The notes beneath the pieces are model-generated. The model was not told where the DNA came from and did not search any database. It was given only the letters and a program-made list of their open reading frames with translations. 64,000 nucleotides of DNA from Acidobacteriota bacterium (GTDB lineage: Bacteria; Acidobacteriota; Terriglobia; Terriglobales; Acidobacteriaceae), in contig JAJXWA010000001.1 of assembly GCA_021781795.1 (NCBI GenBank), positions 62,001-126,000 of the forward strand, given 5' to 3'. The translations under genes and the position numbers were made by a program. Position 1 is the stretch's first letter. Each line of letters opens with the position of its first letter. This document shows positions 41,580-49,543 of this stretch, in pieces.

Positions 41580-42665
41580 TTAGCGCAGGAGGGCGCTGGC
41601 GGCCCAGAGGACGGGGGCTTGGCCGTGGAAGTCGCCGGTGCGGCGGTGGCGGGTGAGGTAGTAGGTGAGGTCGTTCTTTTTGCCGGTGCCTTCGCAGACG
41701 TTGGTGACGTCGGCGTTCTGGTCGACGTAGCCGACGACGGCGATCCAGGCGCGGCGGGCGGCGGGGCCGTAGGTGGGGGCGTCGAGCCAGCCGTTTTTGA
41801 CGCCAGTGATGAGGGCGAAGGTGAACATGGCGGAGCCGGAGGTTTCAGGCCAGGCTTCGTCGTGGTCGAGGAGCTGCCGCCAGGAGCCGTCTTTGCCCTG
41901 GTACTGGAGCAGGCCGGCCATCATTTTCTGGTATCCGGCGAGGATGCGGGCGCGCTGGGGGTGGTCGGCGGGGAGGGTGCGGAGCATCTCTGCCATGCCG
42001 GCGGCGAACCAGCCATCGCCGCGGGCCCAGTAGAAGGGCACGTCGGGTGCGTGGAAGAAGAGGCCGTTGGGCTGCTGGAGCTTGTCGAGGTAGGCGACCA
42101 TCTCGTTGGCGTCGCGGTCAAGGTATTTGCGGTCGCCGGTGGCGCGGTAGGCCTCAAGCTGCAGCATGGTGAGCATGTACATGTCGTCGACCCAGAAGCG
42201 GGTTTCGCCGGAGAGGCCGTCGGGGGTGGGGCTTTCCCACTGGCGGTCGGCCCAGTATTTGCCTTCGGCGAGGTATTTGGGGTCGTGGGTCTGGATGGAG
42301 ATTTCGAGAGGGACGACGCCGAAGATGGAGTCATCGACGTGATGGCGGATGGGGCGGCGAGCGGCTTCAGGGCGGCCGGGCATGAGTGGCTCAAAGCGAT
42401 GGATGAGACCGTCGCGGAGTGAGTCGTCGTGGGTGAGTTGGGCGAAGGTCAGCGCGCCGTACCAGGTGGCGACCTCAGCGTAATGGATGGTGGCGGAGTA
42501 CTGGTGGGGACTGGTGACGAAGTGATCGGCGAGGCGCTTGCCAACCTCCTGCGGGGAGTCGCCGGCGGGCCAGTTGGAGAAGTAATCAGTGGACTGGGCA
42601 GGGGCGTGGCCGAGAGCGAAGGCCGCAAGCGCGGCAAAGGCGAGAACAAAGCGGAAGGACTTCAT
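41580..42665 (-). CDS. GH88/GH105-type unsaturated uronyl hydrolase
   Basis: This 361-residue protein has a signal peptide (KSFRFVLAFAALAAFALGHA) and then the (alpha/alpha)6 barrel of families GH88/GH105. Landmarks are HHVDDSIFG and RFWVDDMYMLTMLQLEAYRA, with Asp residues that are probably catalytic, followed by FYWARGDGWFAAGMAEMLR. It removes unsaturated galacturonate or glucuronate from oligosaccharides that lyases have made. The released sugar is the substrate of KduI and KduD encoded at 4-5.5 kb, so the two loci belong to one pathway. GGAG lies seven bases before the ATG. Confidence 0.87.
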   Translation of the reverse strand: MKSFRFVLAFAALAAFALGHAPAQSTDYFSNWPAGDSPQEVGKRLADHFVTSPHQYSATIHYAEVATWYGALTFAQLTHDDSLRDGLIHRFEPLMPGRPEAARRPIRHHVDDSIFGVVPLEISIQTHDPKYLAEGKYWADRQWESPTPDGLSGETRFWVDDMYMLTMLQLEAYRATGDRKYLDRDANEMVAYLDKLQQPNGLFFHAPDVPFYWARGDGWFAAGMAEMLRTLPADHPQRARILAGYQKMMAGLLQYQGKDGSWRQLLDHDEAWPETSGSAMFTFALITGVKNGWLDAPTYGPAARRAWIAVVGYVDQNADVTNVCEGTGKKNDLTYYLTRHRRTGDFHGQAPVLWAASALLR

Positions 42666-42691
42666 CGAACACTCCGGTGGCGGTGGATGGG

Positions 42692-42829
42692 CTATTTCTG
42701 CGTGGAATTGGGACGAGGCGATGTAGAGGTGGATGGGGCGGGCTTCTTCGCTGGGCTGGAAGCGTCTGGGCTGGAGACGCCGAAGCACATGAGAAAGAAG
42801 CGGAAGCCTTTGCGAAGCGCGTCGAGCAT
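42692..42829 (-). CDS. 45-residue small protein upstream of GH88/GH105 gene
   Basis: A short ORF, MLDALRKGFRFFLMCFGVSS, continues with a Pro/Ser/Thr-rich tail. GGGAAGAA precedes the ATG. The amphipathic start (LDALRKGFRFFLMCFGV) is plausible as a membrane-associated helix with a Cys. It lies between the cytochrome c gene and the GH88/GH105 gene on the same strand, so it could be part of either operon. No family name is known. Confidence 0.45.
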   Translation of the reverse strand: MLDALRKGFRFFLMCFGVSSPDASSPAKKPAPSTSTSPRPNSTQK

Positions 42830-42899
42830 GATGTTCTTCCCGGGGTGCGAAGGATGAGGCGCTCACGCCGCGCGGAGAAGCACGGCATGAGCGGTGGAG

Positions 42900-43472
42900 T
42901 TATTTGCCGGCGTGGGCGGCAGCGGGCGCGGCCGGGGCTGGCGCTGCTGCGGCAGGGCGCAGGAGATCAAGCGCGGCGGGCGGGAGCGGCTTGTCTGCAT
43001 TAGCCAGGAGCAGAGTGACCTGCCACATTTCTGTTTCGGTGAGCTGCTTGTCGTAGGCGGGCATGCCGGTGAGGCGGATGCCGTTCGAGACCTTCCAGTA
43101 GGTTTCTCCGGGCGGGTCATCGCTGACGCCGACGACGTTGCCGTTGTGGTGCTTCTGCCAGAGCGGGGGCGCATCGGGGAACATGTTCTTTCCGATGGTG
43201 GAAGGCTGCTGGTAGAGGCCGTGGCAGAAGGCGCATTTTTCGACGTAGATGTGTGCGCCGGCGATGAGGTTATCGCCGGTGGGCTCGATGGGAGGATTCT
43301 TGATGATGTCGCGATCGATGCGGGCGTTGAGGGCGACGTGGGTGATCTGCCGCTCCATGGGGAAGGGCGTATCGGCTACGGCGACGGGAAGGTTGCCGAA
43401 GTGGAAGTACAGCAGGCCTGCGATGGGCACGGCAATCAGGCCGAGCAGGAAGCCGAGGAAAAGACGCGACAT
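42900..43472 (-). CDS. membrane-anchored cytochrome c
   Basis: A 190-residue protein with an N-terminal helix (LFLGFLLGLIAVPIAGLLY) and one CxxCH haem motif (EKCAFCHGLYQQP); a late Met in RLTGMPAYDKQL is the likely sixth ligand. The last 30 residues are Ala/Pro-rich. It is an electron carrier in the periplasm, anchored by the helix. The ATG at 43472 is supported by GGAGG 11 bases upstream. It is divergent from the outer-membrane-type protein at 43747. The electron partner is unknown. Confidence 0.88.
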   Translation of the reverse strand: MSRLFLGFLLGLIAVPIAGLLYFHFGNLPVAVADTPFPMERQITHVALNARIDRDIIKNPPIEPTGDNLIAGAHIYVEKCAFCHGLYQQPSTIGKNMFPDAPPLWQKHHNGNVVGVSDDPPGETYWKVSNGIRLTGMPAYDKQLTETEMWQVTLLLANADKPLPPAALDLLRPAAAAPAPAAPAAAHAGK

Positions 43473-43746
43473 GCGATGAAAACCTCCGTGGCCTTCCATC
43501 CTAGAGCATGGGCGAGCGCAAGGGCTACGCGGCGCGAGGAAACGAAGGAGAAAAATGCGGCGTGCGCGCGGAGGCGCGGGGAGGCTTGCAGGTGGAAAGA
43601 TTGGAATGCGGGGAGGCGAAGCGGCGGCCGGCGCGTCCAAGTTGGGAGCGGGCCAACCGCAAGGGTGGTTCCAGATGATTTAATACAGAGTGGGGAGCGC
43701 TTCGTAACGGGTGCTTCCGTAACGTTGTGGAGGGTTCCCGAAAGCG
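43473..43746. other. divergent promoter region
   Basis: This 270-base space lies between the divergent cytochrome c and barrel genes. It should carry both promoters; only the GGAGGG before 43747 is obvious. Confidence 0.35.
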
Positions 43747-44487
43747 ATGGTTTTTATCCGCCGTTTTGTGTTTTTGCTGGCACTGCTGATGCCGGCTCTT
43801 CAGGCAGTGCATGCGGAGACAAGCGAGTCAAGCAGCACGAGCGCGTCCGTCGATGGGCAGGATCAGGCGCAGGCTGCGAATCAACCGCAAATGAGCGTGC
43901 AGGAGCGCATTCGCCTGCGTCACCAGCAGCGCGAGGCGCAGACCATCCGCGATACGTATTCGCCGGAGTGGGAAGCGTTTCTGGGCACGGGGTATCTGCG
44001 GTTTATCCCCGGACCGAACAAGGAGCGCGTTGCGTACTACTCGTGGGACACGGAGCTGACGCGGTATCTGAGCGAGCGGCTGGGCGTGACGGCGGATATG
44101 CGCGGCTACTATGGCACGGCGTATGTGGGCCTGAACTTCGCCTCGATAACGCGGCCTGCAATCAGCGAATACGGCATGATGGCCGGGCCGACCTACCGCG
44201 TCTACATGCGCCCGAAGTACTCGATTGCGGTGCGGGCGATGGGCGGGACGGCGCTGGGGAACTTTTCAAGCGACACGAACGGCTTTGGCAGTACGGCTCT
44301 GGGGCTGTATCCGGATGGATGGACGTATGCCTTGAGCCCGAGCCTGATTGGCGAGGCGAACATCAGCCCGAATCTCTCGCTGCGGGTAGCGGGCGATGAC
44401 ATGGTGACGGGCTTTGGCTCGGGAACGCAGAACAGCTTCGGCTACACGGTGGGCTTGTCGTTCCGGTTTGGCAAGAAGCTGAAGTAG
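43747..44487 (+). CDS. outer-membrane beta-barrel-like protein
   Basis: A 246-residue protein. The signal peptide is RRFVFLLALLMPALQAVHA and is followed by a Ser/Gln-rich segment (to about residue 65) with RIRLRHQQREAQTIR. The rest has alternating beta strands ending in YTVGLSFRFGKKLK, typical of an outer-membrane barrel with about eight strands. GGAGGG lies 12 bases before the ATG. The gene ends at the convergent terminator with fumarase. The function is unknown. Confidence 0.65.
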   Translation: MVFIRRFVFLLALLMPALQAVHAETSESSSTSASVDGQDQAQAANQPQMSVQERIRLRHQQREAQTIRDTYSPEWEAFLGTGYLRFIPGPNKERVAYYSWDTELTRYLSERLGVTADMRGYYGTAYVGLNFASITRPAISEYGMMAGPTYRVYMRPKYSIAVRAMGGTALGNFSSDTNGFGSTALGLYPDGWTYALSPSLIGEANISPNLSLRVAGDDMVTGFGSGTQNSFGYTVGLSFRFGKKLK

Positions 44488-44493
44488 GACGGG

Positions 44494-44507
44494 CGCTCCC
44501 GCGGGAG
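44494..44507. other. short palindrome downstream of the barrel gene
   Basis: GCTCCCGCGGGAGC is a perfect 14-base palindrome, located seven bases after the stop of the barrel gene, before the larger hairpin. It may add to termination. Confidence 0.35.
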
Positions 44508-44518
44508 CACGGATAGAA

Positions 44519-44568
44519 GAACGCCCCGGAAGTGCCATGCAGGCGCGTGAAGCATCTCCGGGGCGTTC
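44519..44568. terminator. terminator-like hairpin between barrel gene and fumarase
   Basis: GAACGCCCCGGA and TCCGGGGCGTTC form a 12-pair perfect stem with a loop of about 26 bases. It lies between two convergent genes, so it serves either strand. It lacks a long T-run. Confidence 0.6.
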
Positions 44569-44577
44569 GTGTCTGCG

Positions 44578-46104
44578 CTATTGAAGGATCGGGATGTTGG
44601 CGATGCGCTGCTGCCACTCGGCGGGGCCGGTCTGGTGGACGCTGGTGCCTTTGGAGTCGACGGCGACGGTGACGGGCATGTCTTTGACGTCGAACTCGTA
44701 GATGCCTTCCATGCCGAGGTCCTGAAAAGCGAGCTGGCGCGCGCCGGTGATGGCTTTGGCGACGAGGTAGGCAGCGCCGCCGACGGCCATGAGATAGACG
44801 GCGCGGAACTCCTTGATGGCGTCGATGGCGGCGGGGCCGCGTTCAGCTTTGCCGACCATGCCGAGGAGGCCGGTTTCGGCGAGCATCTGGCGGGTGAACT
44901 TGTCCATGCGCGTGGCGGTGGTGGGGCCGGCGGGTCCGATGACCTCTTCGCGGACGGGATCGACGGGACCGACGTAGTAGATGAAGCGGTTGCGGAAGTC
45001 GACGGGGAGCTTCTCGCCGCGGTTGAGCATGTCGGTCATGCGCTTGTGGGCGGCGTCGCGGCCGGTGAGGAGCTTGCCGGTGAGGAGGAGGACTTCGCCG
45101 GGCTTCCAGGTGGCGGCGTCCTCGCGGGTGACGGTGTCGAGGTTGACGCGGCGCGCGCCGGAGACGTCGTAGGTGAGTTTTGGCCAGTCTTTGAGATCGG
45201 GCGGATCGAGATAGACGGGGCCGGATCCGTCGAGGACGAGGTGGGCGTGGCGCGTGGCGGCGCAGTTGGGAATCATGGCGACGGGGAGGTTGGCGGCGTG
45301 GGTGGGGTAGTCGCGGACTTTGACGTCAAGGACGGTGGTGAGTCCGCCGAGGCCCTGCGCGCCGATGCCGAGGCGATTGACCTTGTCGTAGAGCTCGATG
45401 CGGAGCTCTTCTGCGCGGCTTTTGGGGCCGCGGGCGATGAGGTCCTGGATGTCGATGGGGTCCATCAAGGCTTCTTTGGCGAGGAGCATGGCTTTTTCGG
45501 CGGTGCCACCGATGCCGATGCCCAACATGCCGGGCGGGCACCAGCCGGCGCCCATGGTGGGGACTGTCTTGAGAACCCATTCGACGATGGAGTCAGAGGG
45601 ATTGAGCATGATGAATTTGCTCTTTGCCTCGGAGCCGCCGCCTTTGGCCGCGACGGTGACTTCAACTTTGTCTCCCTTGACGAGCTCGACACTGACGACG
45701 GCGGGGGTGTTGTCTTTGGTGTTCTTGCGGGCACCGGCGGGGTCCGCGAGGATGGAGGCGCGGAGCTTGTTGTCGGGATCGAGGTAGGCGCGGCGCACGC
45801 CGGCATCGACCATCTCCTGGAGGTCCATGCGGGGCTCGCCGGGGGCGGGCTCGAAGCGGGCGTCCATGCCCATCTTGATGAAGGCGGTGACGATGCCGGT
45901 GTCCTGGCAGATGGGACGGTGGCCTTCGGCGCACATGCGGCTGTTGATGAGAATCTGCGCGATGGCGTCTTTGGCGGCGTGGGACTGCTCGCGCTCGTAG
46001 GCCTTGGCGAGCGAGGTGATGTAGTCGACGGGATGGTAGTAGCTGATGTACTGCAAGGCGCCGGCGACGCTCGAGATGAAGTCCTGCTGCTGAATGATGG
46101 TCAT
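44578..46104 (-). CDS. fumA: class I fumarate hydratase
   Basis: A 508-residue iron-sulfur fumarase that converts fumarate to malate in the TCA cycle. Its cluster is bound by Cys66 (RPICQDTG), Cys189 (GWCPPGM) and Cys281 (IPNCAATRH), in the spacing known from E. coli FumA. The C-terminal half contains EEVIGPAGPTTATRMDKFT, typical of this class. The cluster makes the enzyme oxygen-sensitive. GGGAG lies six bases before the ATG. It is the only fumarase in the window. Confidence 0.95.
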   Translation of the reverse strand: MTIIQQQDFISSVAGALQYISYYHPVDYITSLAKAYEREQSHAAKDAIAQILINSRMCAEGHRPICQDTGIVTAFIKMGMDARFEPAPGEPRMDLQEMVDAGVRRAYLDPDNKLRASILADPAGARKNTKDNTPAVVSVELVKGDKVEVTVAAKGGGSEAKSKFIMLNPSDSIVEWVLKTVPTMGAGWCPPGMLGIGIGGTAEKAMLLAKEALMDPIDIQDLIARGPKSRAEELRIELYDKVNRLGIGAQGLGGLTTVLDVKVRDYPTHAANLPVAMIPNCAATRHAHLVLDGSGPVYLDPPDLKDWPKLTYDVSGARRVNLDTVTREDAATWKPGEVLLLTGKLLTGRDAAHKRMTDMLNRGEKLPVDFRNRFIYYVGPVDPVREEVIGPAGPTTATRMDKFTRQMLAETGLLGMVGKAERGPAAIDAIKEFRAVYLMAVGGAAYLVAKAITGARQLAFQDLGMEGIYEFDVKDMPVTVAVDSKGTSVHQTGPAEWQQRIANIPILQ

Positions 46105-46184
46105 GGATGACTCCCTGAAAATGCGACGCTACTAGGGTAATGGATGCGGGGAGGGGCGCGCAGGGAGGCGGACCCTGGGAGGAC

Positions 46185-48290
46185 TCAGGCGCTGGCTTGG
46201 TCGGCGGCGCGCTTGCGACGCCAGAGGAAGCGGTCGAGCGCGACGCGGTCTGCGCCCTTGCCAGGGAGGTACTGGCCGACGCCGAGATCCACGGCGTCTG
46301 AGGTAACGAACTGGAAACCGACGCCGTCGTCGCCGGAGCGGACGACTTTGGCAAGGACGGAGATCGCATCTCCGGGGTGGTTGCCGTCGGTGTCGGTCCA
46401 TTGCAGGTTCATGACGAGAACGGTGTCTGGCAACCAGCGGTCTTTGGTGAGGATATAGAGGCCGGTGACGCTGATATTGGCGACGGTGTGCGGGCGAGGC
46501 GTGCCGCCGGTCCAGAAGTAGGCGACGATCTCTGGCGTGCGCATGCGTTTGGCGGCGGTGGGAGGCGCGGTGAGCCAGCGGACAAAGCGCTTGCCGATGG
46601 ATGGGCCGGAGGGAGCATTTTCGGTAGAACTTTGGAACTTGAACTTTTTCCGCTTGGCATCGCGCCGATCCTTCTCTTTGCGCTGTGCGTGCTTGCGGGC
46701 CTTTTTCCACTCCTGCGATTTCTGAGCGACGTGGTCTGCCGATGGAGCCGGCTCTGGCTGAGCGGCTTCGACTGGAGCCGTTTGCGCAGGTGCAGCTGCG
46801 GGGGCGAGGACTGGTGCTGGCGGAGGTGGGGCGACGATGGATTCCTGCGTGGCCTGCGCCGGAGCTGCCGCGACGGAATCTGCTGATGGCGCAGCCTGCG
46901 GTGGTGCGGGAGGCTTTTCGCGGGACTCTTCGCTGCTTTGGACGACAAAGGCGGTGCCGTTGGGTCCGGGGATGGCGACGAGGCGACGGGCGGCAGCGGG
47001 CGCGGCGGCGGATTCGGCTGGGGCCGGCGGCACGATGAACGGCTCGATGGGCGCCGCGGGGACCGGTGAAGGTGGCGGTGCTTCCGTTTGGGGTGCAGGC
47101 TGCTGGGGTGCGGCGGCTTCCATGAGTTCCGGCGGCGCGGGAGTTGCCGCGATGGTGTCGGCGGCGATGAGCGTGGCGGGCTCTGTGGGTGGCTCCTGCT
47201 GCGCGACTGGCGGTTCGGCGGCGGATGCGCTCTCGGGAATGACTGCGGCTGCCTGGCTTTGTGGTGCGGCAGGAACCGTGTCGAAGACAGGGGTGGGCGG
47301 AGCGGAGGCAGCGACGACAGGCTCGGGTTCCTGGACCGCGGAAGGCTCGATGGCAGCAGCCGGTGCAGAGAGTTCGGTCTGCGGCGCAGGCTGTGGTGGC
47401 GCGGCCGCGTCAGGCGGGATGCTGGATGCGGCGGCGGGTGCAGGAAGTTCTGGCGCAACGGCCTGGGCTGCAGCAACCTCGACCGCAGGGACGGGCTGTG
47501 GAGCAGGGGTGCGGACCGGCTCGGGTGCTGGCGCAGGGATGGAAGCTGCTGCGCTGGGTGGCGGAGCGGCTTCGACGGGAGGTTGAGCGGGGCTGGGCGC
47601 AGGAGTTGCCGGGGGCTTGGATGCGAGGGGAATGGGTGAAGCTGCCTGAGGCGGAGCTACCTCATGGCCGGAGCCGGAGGCGAAGAGGGAGACGGGCGCG
47701 TCGTCTTTCGCTGCGAGCCTGCCGCGGAACAATCGCTTGAAGAAAGACGGCTGCTGCGAAGTATCGGCGTCCGCATCGGGCGTAGTGTCTGCCGGGGCAT
47801 GTTGATCCTGCGGTCTCGCTGCCGGGGTGACGGACGAGGACGCGGTCTGCTGGCCACGGGACGCTGACGCGGCGCGGGAGCGACCCACGCGGGAGGTAAG
47901 GCCGCCCCGCTGGGGCTGTGGATTGGATTCGGAGAGCGACCAGATAATCAGCTCGTCGCCAGGCTGCGTGATAGTGGCGGTGATGGTCCGCGGCGGGAGC
48001 GCGAGGGCGCTGGCGATAGGCTTGTCGGGCTGGCGCGCCGAGGGGTTGGGGAATGATTCGATGGCGAGGACGCGATAGTCCTGATCGAGGTAGACCAGAT
48101 CGAAGACCAGCCGGGCGTGCCCCTCGGGCAGACTGACAAAGGGAGAGATCCAGAGGCCTGACTGCGAATTATCGGCAAGGCTCTGGAGCTGCTCGTGGGC
48201 GGACTGGTGCGAAGCATCAGCGGTGCTAATCCGAAGGCTCAGGAAGCAGCCCTGGGTCCGGTTGTATGCGCAGTAGTTCTTGCTCTCCAT
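46185..48290 (-). CDS. PilZ-domain protein with long Ala/Pro linker
   Basis: A paralogue of the protein at 10412. The N-terminal part starts MESKNYCAYNRTQGCFLSLR and has FDLVYLDQDYRVLAIESFPN. The C-terminal PilZ part has TPEIVAYFWTGGTPRPHTVA and NISVTGLYILTKDRWLP. Between them lie about 370 residues of Ala, Pro, Glu and Gln-rich sequence, absent from the paralogue, like a long unfolded tether. In total 701 residues. The linker is followed by a basic KKARKHAQRKEKDRRDAKRKK-type segment. A tether of this kind could cross a wall layer or reach a distant partner. The start at 48290 is chosen by similarity to the paralogue. Confidence 0.8.
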   Translation of the reverse strand: MESKNYCAYNRTQGCFLSLRISTADASHQSAHEQLQSLADNSQSGLWISPFVSLPEGHARLVFDLVYLDQDYRVLAIESFPNPSARQPDKPIASALALPPRTITATITQPGDELIIWSLSESNPQPQRGGLTSRVGRSRAASASRGQQTASSSVTPAARPQDQHAPADTTPDADADTSQQPSFFKRLFRGRLAAKDDAPVSLFASGSGHEVAPPQAASPIPLASKPPATPAPSPAQPPVEAAPPPSAAASIPAPAPEPVRTPAPQPVPAVEVAAAQAVAPELPAPAAASSIPPDAAAPPQPAPQTELSAPAAAIEPSAVQEPEPVVAASAPPTPVFDTVPAAPQSQAAAVIPESASAAEPPVAQQEPPTEPATLIAADTIAATPAPPELMEAAAPQQPAPQTEAPPPSPVPAAPIEPFIVPPAPAESAAAPAAARRLVAIPGPNGTAFVVQSSEESREKPPAPPQAAPSADSVAAAPAQATQESIVAPPPPAPVLAPAAAPAQTAPVEAAQPEPAPSADHVAQKSQEWKKARKHAQRKEKDRRDAKRKKFKFQSSTENAPSGPSIGKRFVRWLTAPPTAAKRMRTPEIVAYFWTGGTPRPHTVANISVTGLYILTKDRWLPDTVLVMNLQWTDTDGNHPGDAISVLAKVVRSGDDGVGFQFVTSDAVDLGVGQYLPGKGADRVALDRFLWRRKRAADQASA

Positions 48291-48520
48291 CTGCACCCGC
48301 TCGAGTTCCGCGACCGCTGTCATAGGTTCGCTTGCAACGCTGTTATCAATAAGGGTAGCAGAGGTGAGTAACTTCCTAAAAAGTACCAAAGTAAGGATGT
48401 ATCGCCAAAGTCAGGGGTGGCCTCAGCTGCGCTATGCGACCAAGCGGTGCAGGTCGGATTTCGCTCATGCGGTGCAGGATGGCCTAAGCTATGTGCAGGA
48501 CGGAGGGGAGTGCGGACGGG
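48291..48520. other. divergent promoter region
   Basis: This 230-base stretch lies between the divergent PilZ and reductase genes and should hold both promoters. The part near 48330-48400 is AT-richer. Confidence 0.35.
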
Positions 48521-49525
48521 ATGGTGAGTGAAGTGTTTGACTTGCTGGTGGTGGGCGCGGGGCCGACGGGACTTGCGTGCGCGATTGAGGCGCAGAAGGC
48601 GGGCTTCAAAGCCGTGCTGGTGGATAAGGGCTGCGTGTGCAACTCGCTGTTTCACTATCCCTCGCACATGACGTTCTTCACGACGTCGGAGCTGCTGGAG
48701 ATTGGGGATATTCCGTTTCCGAGCCCGAATGCGAAGCCGACGCGGAATGAGGCGCTGCAGTATTACCGGCAGGTGGCGGCGCACTACAAACTGGACGTGC
48801 GGCAATATCATCGCGTCGACAAGGTGACGGGCGGGGATGGGGATTTCCACGTGCATACGGTGGATCGCTTTGGGAGGCAAGGCCTAATGCACGCGCGGAA
48901 GATGGCGATTGCGACGGGCTACTATGACCTGCCGAACATGATGGGGATTCCGGGCGAGCAACTGAGCAAGGTGCATCACTACTATGACGATCCGCACCCG
49001 TACTTCGGGCTGGACGTACTGGTGGTGGGAGGGAAGAACTCGGCGGCGATTGCGGCGCTGGAGCTGTGGCGGCACGGAGCAAGGGTGACCTTGGTCCACC
49101 GCGACCCGGAGTTGCACCGACATGTGAAGTACTGGATCAAGCCGGATATTGAAAACCGCATCCAAGCAGGAGAGATCAAGGCCTACTTCAGCACGCAACT
49201 GGTGGAGGTGACTCCGGATGCGGTGGCGTTGAAGACTCCGGAGGGGTTGAAGACGCTCAAGAACGACTTTGTGTTTGCGATGACGGGGTATCATCCAGAC
49301 TTCAGCTTTCTGGAAGAGACGGGCGTGCGGTTTGAAGGGCAGGACCGGCGGCCGGTGTGCGACGCGGAGACGCTGGAGAGCAATGTGAAGGGGATTTATC
49401 TGGCGGGCGTGATTGTGGCGGGTTCGCGGACGAATGAGATTTTCATTGAGAACGGGCGGTTCCACGGGAAGCAGATCGCGCGCGGGCTGGAAGCGGCTCT
49501 GACGCCGAGCGCGGAACGGGCGTAA
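48521..49525 (+). CDS. YpdA-like thiol-disulfide reductase
   Basis: A 334-residue two-dinucleotide flavoprotein. FDLLVVGAGPTGLACAIEA is the FAD loop, and DVLVVGGKNSAAIAALEL is the NADPH loop. A Cys pair close to the N-terminal FAD domain (KGCVCNSLFHYPSHMTFFTT) and the FxMTGYHPDF-like motif fit YpdA, the proposed bacillithiol disulfide reductase. The ATG at 48521 is preferred over a GTG ten codons earlier because it begins the conserved fold. If right, the organism would use bacillithiol. It lies just upstream of the histidine kinase gene, so they may be co-transcribed. Confidence 0.82.
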   Translation: MVSEVFDLLVVGAGPTGLACAIEAQKAGFKAVLVDKGCVCNSLFHYPSHMTFFTTSELLEIGDIPFPSPNAKPTRNEALQYYRQVAAHYKLDVRQYHRVDKVTGGDGDFHVHTVDRFGRQGLMHARKMAIATGYYDLPNMMGIPGEQLSKVHHYYDDPHPYFGLDVLVVGGKNSAAIAALELWRHGARVTLVHRDPELHRHVKYWIKPDIENRIQAGEIKAYFSTQLVEVTPDAVALKTPEGLKTLKNDFVFAMTGYHPDFSFLEETGVRFEGQDRRPVCDAETLESNVKGIYLAGVIVAGSRTNEIFIENGRFHGKQIARGLEAALTPSAERA

Positions 49526-49543
49526 AGAGCGGAGGGCAGACGG

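Noticed and set aside
42894..44399. A 501-codon plus-strand ORF across the cytochrome c and barrel genes
   Set aside because: It crosses two divergent genes that both have better start signals, and its composition is unnatural.
44569..46110. A 513-codon plus-strand ORF opposite fumarase
   Set aside because: Fumarase has all its cluster cysteines. The other strand gives only Gly/Ala/Asp-rich sequence.
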